Assembly (NCBI RefSeq): GCF_022695595.1 | Contig: NZ_CP074380.1 | Span: 868,001 to 932,000 of the forward strand | Direction: 5' to 3' | Source of the DNA: Streptomyces sp. MST-110588 | GTDB lineage: Bacteria; Actinomycetota; Actinomycetes; Streptomycetales; Streptomycetaceae | Length of the DNA stretch: 64,000 nucleotides | Part shown: positions 1 through 8,002 of the stretch, piece by piece | Layout: each line of letters opens with the position of its first letter | Position numbering within the stretch: position 1 is the stretch's first letter | The notes under the pieces: generated by a model | Told to the model about the DNA's origin: nothing | The model's database searches: none | The model's input: the letters and a program-made list of their open reading frames with translations, nothing else | Made by a program: the position numbers and the translations under genes

Positions 1-1
1 C

Positions 2-304
2 CAGGAGGCCGGCGTACCGCTGCTGCCGATGGCGCTGTGGGGCACGCAGCGGCTGTGGACCAAGGGCCACAAGCGCGACCTGGGCCGCAACCACTACCCG
101 ATCACGATCCGGGTGGGCGAGCCGATGGAAGCCCCGCAGGACGAACAGGCGGAGAAGATCACCGACCGGCTGCGGGCCCGCGTCCAGGACCTCCTGGAAG
201 CCGCCCAGCGCGCCTACCCCGTACGCCCCAAGGGCCCGGACGACACCTGGTGGATCCCCGCCCACCTCGGCGGCACCGCCCCCGCCCCGGGCACGGCGGG
301 CTGA
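2..304 (+). CDS. 1-acyl-glycerol-3-phosphate acyltransferase, C-terminal part
   Basis: This is the last 100 residues of a lysophospholipid acyltransferase of the PlsC family, whose 5' part lies before the window. The visible part opens with the hydrophobic, proline-containing strand VPLLPMALWGTQ, which matches acyltransferase motif IV in this family. A short basic stretch and the strand ITIRVGEPM follow, and the protein ends in an amphipathic helix and a Pro/Gly-rich tail. Members transfer an acyl chain to lysophosphatidic acid at the membrane. The catalytic HX4D motif is outside the window, so exact substrate cannot be judged. It reads toward the sigma factor pair but is separated from it by about 270 bases. 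Confidence 0.8.
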   Translation, partial: QEAGVPLLPMALWGTQRLWTKGHKRDLGRNHYPITIRVGEPMEAPQDEQAEKITDRLRARVQDLLEAAQRAYPVRPKGPDDTWWIPAHLGGTAPAPGTAG

Positions 305-497
305 GCACGCCACCGCTCGGTGGATCACGGCCCGGCCCCGGCGGGGTGCTGTGAGGAAGTCGCCTCCTGGCCCGGGAACGCGGACGTTGCTGGACGTGCT
401 CTTTGACATCACTGCGGACGGGACCGGTACGGACGGGCGTCCCGCGCATCCGTCACGGGCGCCGGCGCAAGCCCCTGCGAAAGTTCTGGCGGGCGAT

Positions 498-525
498 GTC
501 AAGACGGCGGCAGCGGCTCCGACCA
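498..525 (+). promoter_or_regulatory. candidate ECF42-type promoter
   Basis: TGTCAA at 498-503 is followed after 17 bases by CGACC at 521-525, about 50 bases before the DGPF gene. ECF42 sigma factors are reported to recognise TGTCGA near -35 and CGA/TC near -10, and to control their own neighbouring DGPF genes. This one matches with one mismatch in the -35 box. It is an inference from a short motif in GC-rich DNA. Confidence 0.4.
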
Positions 526-573
526 ACAGGTCGAAGGGCCCGGCCGGGGCCCGCGGAACACGAGGAGTACGCG

Positions 574-945
574 ATGAAGTTCCTGATCAGCATGCACATC
601 AACCCGGATGTCCTGGACGCGCTGACCGACGAGGAGAAGGCGGCGATCGGTGACGGCCACGGCGCGTTCATCGAGGCGCTCAAGAGCAGCGGCGAGCTGA
701 TCACCACACAGGCGCTGGTCGACCCGTCCCAGGCCGCCGTGGTGTCCGTACGAGGCGGCCGGCCGGTGGTGACCGACGGTCCTTTCCTGGAGTCCAAGGA
801 GTACCTGGGCGGCTTCTACCTGATCGATTGTGAGAACAAGGAGCGGGCCATCGAGTTGGCGACGCGGATCCCGGACACCGCGATCGAGGGTCTGGGGGTC
901 GAGGTGCGGCAGGTGATGTTCGCTGACGGACAGTTGGAGGCATGA
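574..945 (+). CDS. YCII/DGPF-domain protein, partner of ECF42 sigma factor
   Basis: A 123-residue YCII-related protein of the DGPF subfamily. The name motif appears as TDGPFLESKEYLGGFYLID near residues 68-86, inside a ferredoxin-like alpha/beta fold. The start at 574 was chosen because the conserved MKFLISMHI strand begins there and GAGGAG lies nine bases upstream. The stop codon overlaps the start of the next gene by ATGA, so the two are translationally coupled. DGPF proteins are the conserved genomic partners and main known targets of ECF42 sigma factors. Their biochemical role is not established; a small-molecule binding or enzymatic role is only suggested by the fold. Confidence 0.9.
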   Translation: MKFLISMHINPDVLDALTDEEKAAIGDGHGAFIEALKSSGELITTQALVDPSQAAVVSVRGGRPVVTDGPFLESKEYLGGFYLIDCENKERAIELATRIPDTAIEGLGVEVRQVMFADGQLEA

Positions 946-2162
946 CAGCAGCACCAGCCGTCGAGGACCTGCTGCGTGCGCTGACGCCGCAGGTCCTGAG
1001 CACGTTGGTACGCCGGCACGGCCAGTTCGAAGGGTGTGAGGACGCCGTACAGGAGGCCGCCCTGGCCGCCACCGTGCAGTGGCCGGCGCAGGGAGTCCCG
1101 GACAACCCGCGCGGCTGGCTGACGACGGTCGCCTCCCGGCGGCTCATCGACCAGATGCGCAGCGACCACGCGCGCCGCGAGCGGGAGGCGACCACGGCCA
1201 CCGAAGTGGTGCCCGAGGAGGTGCCGGACACCGACGACACGCTCGTCCTGCTGTTCCTGTGCTGCCATCCGACGCTGACCGCGGCCTCCCAGATCGCTCT
1301 GACGCTGCGGGCGGTCGGCGGCCTGACCACGGCCGAGATCGCCCGCGCGTTCCTGGTGCCGCAGGCCACGATGGCGGCCCGGATCAGCCGGGCCAAGCAG
1401 CGCATCAAGGCCGCCGGCAGCTCCTTCGCCCTGCCGGACGGCGCGGAGCACGAGGAGCGGCTACGGGCCGTCCTGCACGTGCTCTATCTGATCTTCAACG
1501 AGGGCTACACCGCTTCCTCGGGCAGCGCGTTGCACCGCGCCGACCTCGCACGCGAGGCGATCCGGCTGGCCAGGATGGTGCATGCGCAACTGCCCGAGGA
1601 CGGCGAGGTGACCGGGCTGCTCGCGCTGATGCTGCTGACCCACGCCCGCCGCACGGCACGTACGACGGCGGCCGGTGACCTGGTGCCGCTGGACGAGCAG
1701 GACCGTACGCGATGGGACCGCGAGCTGATCGACGAGGGGCTGGAACTGGTCAAGGTGTCGCTGGCCGGCCCGGCACTGGGTCCTTACCAACTCCAGGCCG
1801 CCATCGCCGCCACGCACGCCGACGCGGCCACGGCCCAGGAGACCAACTGGCCGCAGGTACACGCCCTTTACCTGATCCTGGAACGGATCGCGCCGAACCC
1901 GATGGTCACCCTGAACCGGGCGATCGCACTCGCCGAGATCCAGGGCCCGTCGGCCGGGCTGGCCCTGCTGTCCGTACTGGACAGCGACGAGCGGATGGCC
2001 GGGCATCACCGGCTGCTGTCCGTACGGGCGCATCTGCTGGAGAAAGCCGGCGACGCGGCCGGGGCGTACGAACTCTACCGGCGCGCCGCGAAGTCGACCG
2101 CCAGCCTCGCCGAACAGCGCTATCTGCAGTCCCGGGCCGGCCGCGTGCGGCCGACGGCCTGA
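942..2162 (+). CDS. ECF42-family RNA polymerase sigma factor with C-terminal helical repeat domain
   Basis: A 406-residue sigma factor of the COG4941 type, much longer than the usual ECF sigma of about 180 residues. Region 2 lies near residues 5-75 (CEDAVQEAAL, then GWLTTVASRRLIDQMR). Region 4 with the helix-turn-helix is near 130-160 (TTAEIARAFLVPQATMAARISRAKQRI). From about residue 175 on there is an extended TPR-like helical domain with ALHRADLAREAIRLARM, RAIALAEIQGP and AYELYRRAAKS. No anti-sigma factor lies beside it, in keeping with the group, in which the C-terminal extension is thought to control activity. It overlaps the DGPF gene by four bases, the arrangement typical of ECF42. Confidence 0.92.
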   Translation: MTAAPAVEDLLRALTPQVLSTLVRRHGQFEGCEDAVQEAALAATVQWPAQGVPDNPRGWLTTVASRRLIDQMRSDHARREREATTATEVVPEEVPDTDDTLVLLFLCCHPTLTAASQIALTLRAVGGLTTAEIARAFLVPQATMAARISRAKQRIKAAGSSFALPDGAEHEERLRAVLHVLYLIFNEGYTASSGSALHRADLAREAIRLARMVHAQLPEDGEVTGLLALMLLTHARRTARTTAAGDLVPLDEQDRTRWDRELIDEGLELVKVSLAGPALGPYQLQAAIAATHADAATAQETNWPQVHALYLILERIAPNPMVTLNRAIALAEIQGPSAGLALLSVLDSDERMAGHHRLLSVRAHLLEKAGDAAGAYELYRRAAKSTASLAEQRYLQSRAGRVRPTA

Positions 2163-2924
2163 CGTCCAAGCTTCCGCTGGGGCAGCTCGCGGAACGCTGT
2201 CCCTCGCTGCTGCCTGCGGAGTGGGTTCCGTTTGCTTCAGGGAGGCTGACAGCGCGGCGACCGGCGGCGCCAAGGGCGCATCGGTACGCATGGAAGGGTG
2301 ACGGTCGTCAGGGGCGCGCGGTGCAGCGCGGTCGGAAATCCGGTCGGGCTGCCGGCCGTCGGCCGTGGACCGTGGGGCATTCGTGCTGCGTGGGTGTGCA
2401 GATGGAGGTCGACGTCCGGGGCCCGGTGGCGTGATGACCTGCCGCGTTGGCGAACGTACCGGGCGCACAAGACGCCGGCCGGTGGCAGGGGTGGGGTGGT
2501 GCGCGGGGCCGGGTGGCGGCGGCGGATGCGCTCTGCGGGGTGGACCGCGTGTGCGCGGCGGGAGTGCTGGGGGGCGTTACTCCGTGCGCCGCCGGAACGG
2601 GGTTGCCAGGGGCCGGGCTTTGCGGTGCTCTCGAATGGGCCTGTTCGAGTGCGCTGCCGGCCGGGGAACCACCGGGGCCACCGCGGCGCGGGCCTGGCGG
2701 GGGAAGCCACATCGTGCGTCGGTGCCGGGGCTTCCCCTGCCGGAAAACGCGGGGAGCCTCCTGCGTCAGATACCCGCCTACCCGTCCTCGGCGCTCTCAG
2801 GGGGACCCTCGCCCTTTGTCCGCGGCGCCGCTGAGCCCGCTGCGTTTCCGGCCCGCGTACCGGAGCCGGATACCAGCACCGTGACCACCCGCCCCGGCTG
2901 ACACCCAGCGCGAAGGAGACGAGC
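2163..2924 (+). other. gene-poor stretch
   Basis: About 760 bases in which all six frames are open only in short, low-complexity, Gly/Arg/Pro-rich readings with no family signature and no good ribosome binding site. No tRNA-like cloverleaf, strong terminator hairpin or repeat array stood out. It separates the sigma factor unit from the small acidic protein and may hold the promoter of the latter. Confidence 0.5.
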
Positions 2925-3254
2925 ATGACCCGACGTACCGGCATCACCCGGTCCCTGACGAACATCGTCGATGACATCAAAGACCTGCTCGACGACGCCC
3001 TCGACAGTGTCGGCGACCTCGAACACGACACCCGCGACTCGCTGAGCAGGACCCTGTGCCCGGAGCGCGGCCGGCGCTCACAGCGCCGCCACGGTCCGGA
3101 CCCCGATGACGCCGTCGGACAGGTCGAGTTGACCGCGCTGTGGACCAGGCTGGGCCAGATCGAGGAACTGCTGCGCCAGCAGCAGACCGCCGCCGCCCCG
3201 GACAGCGCCAAGGCGGCGGGCGCCTCGGGGCGGGCTCCGAAGACCTCCTCGTGA
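2925..3254 (+). CDS. small acidic/coiled-coil hypothetical protein
   Basis: A 109-residue protein I do not recognise. The start is supported by GAAGGAG seven bases upstream. Residues 8-45 form an acidic amphipathic helix (LTNIVDDIKDLLDDALDSVGDLEHD). The middle is basic and low complexity. Residues 70-90 (ELTALWTRLGQIEELLRQQQT) form a second amphipathic, probably coiled-coil helix, followed by an Ala/Ser-rich tail. There is no signal peptide or membrane segment. It lies 190 bases before the terpenoid operon on the same strand. Co-expression is possible but not shown. It could be a small scaffold or regulatory protein. Confidence 0.6.
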   Translation: MTRRTGITRSLTNIVDDIKDLLDDALDSVGDLEHDTRDSLSRTLCPERGRRSQRRHGPDPDDAVGQVELTALWTRLGQIEELLRQQQTAAAPDSAKAAGASGRAPKTSS

Positions 3255-3444
3255 CACCAGCAGGCGGCCCGCCCAACAGGTGCGCACATTCGCACCCGAC
3301 CGCACCGGGGAGGCACCGCTGTTCCGAGGTCAGTGAGGTGAACGAACGCGGGAGGAGGCGGACGCCCGGTCGGGGCGCCTGGAGCCCGAGCTTTCCCCTT
3401 CCGAGTGATCAGAGCGAACCAGTCCAGAAAGGAACGGACCCGCC

Positions 3445-4218
3445 ATGACTGTCCTGGACGAGGCGCACACCGTTGTCCGCGCCTACAGCACCACCTGGTA
3501 CGACCCGGTGGTCAGCATGCCACCCGGGCTGAACGAAGCCACCACAGCCGCGTACCTATGTATGCGCGGCATCGACGAGATCGAGGACCACCCCGCTCTG
3601 GAAGGCACCGTCAAAGCCACCCTGCTGCGGGACATATCCGCGCTGTGGCAATCCCGCTCCACGGAGGACGACTTCACCACGCTGCTGTCTCCGCACCACC
3701 AACTGCCCGAGGTGACCCGCCGCCTGGGTCAATGGTCGGACCTGGCCCCGTCCGACATCGCCCCACGCGTACTGGAGACCTTCGCCACCATGGCCGACCG
3801 CATGGCCGACTGGGCCGAGGCCGACTTCGCCATCCACACCGAACAGGACTTCAACCGCTACACCTACGCCGTCGCCGGCACCCTCGTCCTGATGCTGTCC
3901 GATCTGTGGGCCTGGCACGACGGCACCCGCACCGACCGCACCCACGGCATCGCCTACGGCCGTGCCCTCCAGGCCGTCAACATCCTCATCGACCGCGACA
4001 CCGACATCACTCGTGATGTCGACTTCTGGCCCGATCACTGGCAGCGCTCCCACCTGGCCGCCTACTGCCGTACGGAACTCGCCCAGGCCGACCTGTACGT
4101 GGCCGCGCTGTCCCCCGGCCCCGCCCGGGCCTTCTGCCAACAGCCGCTCGCCCGTGCTCACCGCGCACTGGACAGCGCCTGCTGCACCACCCCCTCACGC
4201 AATGGCGGCCCCGTATGA
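3445..4218 (+). CDS. squalene/phytoene synthase-like head-to-head prenyltransferase
   Basis: A 257-residue member of the trans-isoprenyl diphosphate synthase, head-to-head family. Two aspartate-rich Mg-diphosphate motifs are intact: DEIED at 44-48 within YLCMRGIDEIEDHP, and DRDTD at 183-187 within ALQAVNILIDRDTDITRDVDFWP. The latter resembles the squalene synthase region containing NIIRDYLED and REFWP. The family couples two prenyl diphosphates or, in some members, ionises one. At 257 residues it is shorter than squalene synthase (about 300-400) and lacks a membrane anchor, so it may stop at an intermediate or have a different product. AGAAAGGA lies upstream of the start. The stop overlaps the cyclase start by ATGA, so the enzymes are probably made together. 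Confidence 0.8.
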   Translation: MTVLDEAHTVVRAYSTTWYDPVVSMPPGLNEATTAAYLCMRGIDEIEDHPALEGTVKATLLRDISALWQSRSTEDDFTTLLSPHHQLPEVTRRLGQWSDLAPSDIAPRVLETFATMADRMADWAEADFAIHTEQDFNRYTYAVAGTLVLMLSDLWAWHDGTRTDRTHGIAYGRALQAVNILIDRDTDITRDVDFWPDHWQRSHLAAYCRTELAQADLYVAALSPGPARAFCQQPLARAHRALDSACCTTPSRNGGPV

Positions 4219-5321
4219 GCGACGCCAACAGCAGGGACGCCGACACCAGGGACGCCAACAGCGACGCCAACGGCAGAGCGGAACCGCCGGTCGAAGACCC
4301 CGGCTCCCTGGTCGTGCCGGCCCTCTCGTTTCCGTTCCCCGCCCGCCTGCACCCGGACGCCGACGCGCTGGAACAACGTCTGCTCGACTGGATGCGCACC
4401 CATCATCTGGACCGGTCGGGCGCCGAGGTGACCGCCCGTGGACAGCAGATGGTCGGCCGGGCCGGCGCCTGGCTGTGTCCGACCGGGCCCATCGACCGGG
4501 TCACCCTGGCGTGCTACACGGTCCTGTGGATGGCCACGCTCGACGACCGGCTCAGCGAACCCGCTGCCCGCACGGGCGAGCTGACCGCACTCGCCCATCA
4601 CTGGCTCGCCTTCGACCGCATCTTGATGAGGGACCCCCACCACCGAACCCGAAGCGCACTGGAGAGTGCCTTGCACGACCTGTGGCAGCGTCTGTCCACT
4701 GTGGCCGGCCCCGGACAACTCGCCCGCCTGCACCAGGCCATCCTTCTCCTCGGCCACGGCTTCACCGCCGAAGCCGTCCACGCCACTGCTCGCAAGCCGC
4801 CCACGCTCGCCGAGTACCGGCACATCCGCCACGCCACCAGCGGCCTGGGCATCTACACCGTTGTCCTGGAGATCGCAGGCGGCTTCGAACTGCCCCTTTC
4901 CGTCGTGCAGGAACCCGAGGTCCAGACGCTGACCACTTTGGCGATCGAGATCGTCACCACCACCAACGAGATCGTTACCTGCCCCAGCGACGTCGGTCTT
5001 GGTGACGACCTCAATCTCGCTGTCCTCCTTGCCCGCGAACACGGCACCACTGTCCAAGAAGGCATGGAAGAAGCCGCGACCGAACTGCGCCGGCTGACCG
5101 ACCGCTTCCTCCACCTGTGCGAGCACCTGGGCGCCCGGAACCCGGAAGCCATCGAGCCGTACACCGCCGCCCTCAAGGACTTCATCGCCGGACACCTCGC
5201 CTGGCTCGCCGAAACCGACAGATACGCGGCCTCGAACCGGGCTTGTGCCCGATCGCGAAGCCTGCTTCGCCGCGAAGGCGATGAAGGCGAGCGCCGCCGC
5301 GGCGCTTCAGTTGGTCAGTAG
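4215..5321 (+). CDS. class I terpene cyclase
   Basis: A 368-residue terpene synthase of the bacterial class I type. The metal-binding motif is DDRLSE at 110-115, the diphosphate sensor region is YRHIRHATSG at 201-210, and the NSE-like triad is NEIVTCPSD at 251-259. The RY pair is R336-Y337. Spacing matches bacterial sesquiterpene cyclases. The triad reads N/T/D rather than the usual N/S(T)/E, and position two is Glu instead of Asp. An N-terminal segment of about 25 residues is a repeated Asp/Ala/Asn stretch (DAN, DAD units). It overlaps the upstream prenyltransferase-like gene by four bases. The last 25 codons contain two small hairpins and run 7 bases into the convergent B3/B4 gene. The product is unknown. 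Confidence 0.85.
   Translation: MSDANSRDADTRDANSDANGRAEPPVEDPGSLVVPALSFPFPARLHPDADALEQRLLDWMRTHHLDRSGAEVTARGQQMVGRAGAWLCPTGPIDRVTLACYTVLWMATLDDRLSEPAARTGELTALAHHWLAFDRILMRDPHHRTRSALESALHDLWQRLSTVAGPGQLARLHQAILLLGHGFTAEAVHATARKPPTLAEYRHIRHATSGLGIYTVVLEIAGGFELPLSVVQEPEVQTLTTLAIEIVTTTNEIVTCPSDVGLGDDLNLAVLLAREHGTTVQEGMEEAATELRRLTDRFLHLCEHLGARNPEAIEPYTAALKDFIAGHLAWLAETDRYAASNRACARSRSLLRREGDEGERRRGASVGQ
5290..5306. terminator. possible bidirectional terminator
   Basis: AGCGCCG, three bases, CGGCGCT forms a 7-bp GC-rich hairpin at the meeting point of two convergent genes. A second stem, GCGAAG/CTTCGC, lies about 30 bases earlier. There is no U-run on either side, as is usual in high-GC actinobacteria. 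Confidence 0.4.
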
Positions 5322-6019
5322 TCGCGAAGCTGCGGCCGTCCGACCTCGATGCGGGCGTCGGGGCACATCTTCTGGAGGGACTCGGCGAGTTCGGCGGCGG
5401 CCGTTTGGAGTTCGCCGGCCGTCATCGGGGCCATGCGTTCCAGGAGGAACAGGGCGTTCACCGAGGTGTCGGTCAGGCGGGTGCGGGTGCCCTGGCGCCA
5501 GTTCCAGCGGCGGCAGGTGACGCCCTTCTCGTCGCACCACACGACCTCGCCCGGCTCGGGGTGTTCGATGACGTGCTCGCCGCCCGCCGCGGTCACGAAG
5601 GGTTCCTCGCCGGTGGCGCGCAGGAGGCGCATCGAGCCCTGGATGTGGTCCAGGTCCTCGCCGCCGACGGGGATGAGGTGGGCGACGCTGATGGCGTTGT
5701 AGAGGTCGACCAGGCGGTTGATGCGGGGCAGGCTGCCGTCGGCGAGGGCGCGCCTGGCCAGTGCCTCGGCGGAGTTGCGGGTGCGGGAGGGCTTGCTGCC
5801 GAAGGCGGCGTAGGCGGCGCGCCAGGCGGCGATGTGCGGGTCGTCCTGGGGCGCGCGGCCGGCCAGGCGTTCGGTGAGGCGGCGGGTGGCCTCGTCCAGG
5901 AGGGCCGAGCTGTGGTCGTCGCTCGGGCCGTTGGTCAGGCCGTGTGCTTCCACGGCCAGGTATCCGAAGCCGGGCGCCAGGGTACGTACGTCGTCCGAGA
6001 CGTGGAGGGTGAGGAGCAT
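5315..6019 (-). CDS. B3/B4 tRNA-binding domain protein
   Basis: A 234-residue protein resembling the B3/B4 domain of the phenylalanyl-tRNA synthetase beta chain, here free-standing (COG3382 type). Recognisable stretches are SDDVRTLAPGFGYLAV near the start, SLPRINRLVDLYNAISVAHLIPVGGEDLD in the middle, and EVVWCDEKGVTCRRWNWRQGTRT later. In free-standing members this domain is thought to bind or edit mischarged tRNA; that role is not shown here. The start at 6019 (MLLTLHVSDD) was chosen because upstream residues are low complexity. It follows threonine aldolase on the same strand after a 150-base gap holding a strong inverted repeat. Confidence 0.8.
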   Translation of the reverse strand: MLLTLHVSDDVRTLAPGFGYLAVEAHGLTNGPSDDHSSALLDEATRRLTERLAGRAPQDDPHIAAWRAAYAAFGSKPSRTRNSAEALARRALADGSLPRINRLVDLYNAISVAHLIPVGGEDLDHIQGSMRLLRATGEEPFVTAAGGEHVIEHPEPGEVVWCDEKGVTCRRWNWRQGTRTRLTDTSVNALFLLERMAPMTAGELQTAAAELAESLQKMCPDARIEVGRPQLRDY

Positions 6020-6100
6020 GGTGGGGTGCCTCGCGGGTCGGTGGGAGCGTCTGCCGGTGGCGAGGCCGTGGAGGGGCCTCGCCGGGCGCATTGGAGCACG

Positions 6101-6131
6101 AAAGGGTACGGTTCAGCAAACCGTACCCTTT
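6101..6131. promoter_or_regulatory. 13-bp perfect inverted repeat (operator or terminator)
   Basis: AAAGGGTACGGTT at 6101-6113 and AACCGTACCCTTT at 6119-6131 are exact inverted copies with a 5-base spacer. The element lies 40 bases after the threonine aldolase stop and 82 bases before the B3/B4 start, both on the minus strand. It is less GC-rich than its surroundings. As RNA it forms a stable hairpin without a U-run, so it could end the upstream operon. As DNA it looks like a TetR or GntR operator. Confidence 0.65.
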
Positions 6132-6170
6132 GGTGCACTACAGTGGACCCGGCGAGTGGCCCGTGCGGGC

Positions 6171-7241
6171 TTAGCGGCCCATTTCTTCCCGGAGGGCGGT
6201 GAGGAAGCCGTCGACGTCCTCTTCGGCGGTGTCGAAGGAGCACATCCAGCGGACGACGCCCGCCGCCTCGTCCCAGAAGTAGAAGCGGTAGCGCTTCTGC
6301 AGCCGTTCGCTGACGTCGTGCGGGAGGCGCGCGAAGACGGCGTTGGCCTGGACCGGGTAGAGGATCTCCACTCCGTCGACCTCGCGGACGCCGGCCGCGA
6401 GCCGCTGCGCCATGGTGTTGGCGTGCCGGGCGTTGCGCAGCCACAGGTCGCGGGCGAGCAGTGCCTCGAACTGCACCGAGACGAAGCGCATCTTGGACGC
6501 GAGCTGCATCGAGAGCTTGCGCAGGTGCTTCATCGCCCGTACGGCGTCCGGGTTGAGGACCACCACGGCCTCGCCGAACATCGCGCCGTTCTTGGTGGCG
6601 CCGAGGGAGAGGATGTCCACCCCCACGGCGTAGGTGAACGCCCGCATCGGTACGTCCAGCGACGCCGCCGCGTTGGCTATGCGGGCACCGTCCAGGTGGA
6701 CCAGCATGCCGCGCTCGTGGGCGTGCTCGCAGATGGCCCGCACCTCGTCGGGGGTGTAGACCGTGCCCAGTTCGGTGTTCTGGGTGATCGAGACGACCTG
6801 CGGCATGGCGCGGTGCTCGTCCTCCCAGCCGTACGCCTGCCGGTCGATCAGCTCGGGGGTGAGCTTGCCGTCCTCGGTCGGTACGGTCAGCAGCTTCAGC
6901 CCGCCGACGCGCTCGGGGGCACCGCCCTCGTCGACGTGGATGTGCGCCGTCTCGGCGGCGATCACCGCTCCCCAGCGGTCGGTCACCGCCTGGAGGGCGA
7001 CGACGTTCGCGCCGGTCCCGTTGAAGACCGGGAACGCCTCGGCGCTCGGGCCGAAGTGGCTGCGGATCACCCGCTGGAGGTGCTCGGTGTACTGGTCCTC
7101 GCCGTAGGCGACCTGGTGGCCGCCGTTGGCCAGGGCCAGCGCCTCCAGGACCTCCGGGTGGACACCCGCGTAATTGTCACTGGCGAAGCCGCGCAGCTCG
7201 GTGTCGTGGCGACGCTTGGCGTCGGTCTTGCGGTCGGTCAC
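6171..7241 (-). CDS. ltaE: low-specificity L-threonine aldolase
   Basis: A 356-residue PLP enzyme of the beta-eliminating lyase/threonine aldolase family, which cleaves threonine or allo-threonine to glycine and acetaldehyde. The cofactor site is clear: AETAHIHVDEGGAPE near 96-110, VHLDGARIANA at 181-191 (D184, R187), and SLGATKNGAMFGEAVV with the Schiff-base lysine at K217. The start is the GTG at 7241, because it overlaps the stop of the upstream SDR gene as GTGA and begins directly before the conserved region. The coupling suggests the SDR and aldolase act in one pathway, perhaps on a beta-hydroxy-amino acid, though that is inference. Confidence 0.93.
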   Translation of the reverse strand: MTDRKTDAKRRHDTELRGFASDNYAGVHPEVLEALALANGGHQVAYGEDQYTEHLQRVIRSHFGPSAEAFPVFNGTGANVVALQAVTDRWGAVIAAETAHIHVDEGGAPERVGGLKLLTVPTEDGKLTPELIDRQAYGWEDEHRAMPQVVSITQNTELGTVYTPDEVRAICEHAHERGMLVHLDGARIANAAASLDVPMRAFTYAVGVDILSLGATKNGAMFGEAVVVLNPDAVRAMKHLRKLSMQLASKMRFVSVQFEALLARDLWLRNARHANTMAQRLAAGVREVDGVEILYPVQANAVFARLPHDVSERLQKRYRFYFWDEAAGVVRWMCSFDTAEEDVDGFLTALREEMGR

Positions 7242-8002
7242 GGCTCGGGGGTCAGCCACAGGCGCTGTCCATTCATTTCCCGGGCGGGCCGCTCCCAGAC
7301 GCCCGTGATGGCCTCGGCCAGGTCCTTGACGTCCGTGAAGCCCGCGAACTTTGCGTTCGGTCGCTCGGCGCGCATCTGGTCGTTGACGAGCGCCTTGACG
7401 ATCAGGATGGCAGCAGCGGCCTTCGGCCCGTCCTCGCCCCCCGCCTTGCGGAAGGCGTCCCCCAGCGCCAGCGTCCACGCCTCGGCGGCGGCCTTGGCTG
7501 CGGCGTACGCGGCGTTGCCGGCCGTCGGCTTGCTCGCGCCGGCCGCGCTGATCAGCAGGAAACGCCCGTCGCCGGCCCGCTCCAGGGGCCCCTGGAAGGC
7601 CAGGGAGGTGTGCTGCACCGTACGGATCAGGAGCTTTTCCAGCAGGTCCCAGTCGGCGAGGTCGGTCTCGGCGAAGGTCGCCGAACCGCGCCAGCCGCCC
7701 ACCAGGTGCACCAGGCCGTCGATCCGGCCGAACTCCTTTTCCGTACGGTCCGCCCAGGCGCGGGTGGCGTCCAGGTCGAGCAGGTCGACCGTGTCGCCGG
7801 TGACGGTCGCGCCGCCGTGGGCGTACCGGGCCGCGTCGACGGCCTCGGCCAGCCGCGCGGGGTCGGCGTCCGCGGCGACGACCACCGCGCCGGCCTCCGC
7901 CAGCCGCAGCAGGGCGGCGCGCCCGGCCGGGCCGCCCGCCCCGGCCACCGCCACGACCGCGCCCTCCAGCGGCCCCTGTCCGCCGCCCTTCGAAGTAGTC
8001 AT
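7238..8002 (-). CDS. short-chain dehydrogenase/reductase
   Basis: A 254-residue classical-type SDR. The cofactor loop is VAVAGAGGPAG at 17-27, and DVDLLD-like TVDLLDLDA near 71-79 follows beta strand 3. The catalytic serine region is LLISAAGAS at 149-157 and the YxxxK pair is Y166/K170. The Rossmann loop is GAGGPAG, matching GxxGxxG. The ATG at 8002 has GAGGAGG nine bases before it and was preferred. An alternative GTG at 8143 would overlap the DUF6421 stop as GTGA but would add 47 low-complexity residues. It sits between DUF6421 and threonine aldolase, overlapping the latter. Substrate unknown. Confidence 0.88.
   Translation of the reverse strand: MTTSKGGGQGPLEGAVVAVAGAGGPAGRAALLRLAEAGAVVVAADADPARLAEAVDAARYAHGGATVTGDTVDLLDLDATRAWADRTEKEFGRIDGLVHLVGGWRGSATFAETDLADWDLLEKLLIRTVQHTSLAFQGPLERAGDGRFLLISAAGASKPTAGNAAYAAAKAAAEAWTLALGDAFRKAGGEDGPKAAAAILIVKALVNDQMRAERPNAKFAGFTDVKDLAEAITGVWERPAREMNGQRLWLTPEP

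Noticed and set aside
2237..3316. Long minus-strand open frame across the gene-poor region
   Set aside because: Arg/Pro/Ser-rich low-complexity translation, no start signal, and it overlaps the better supported small acidic gene.
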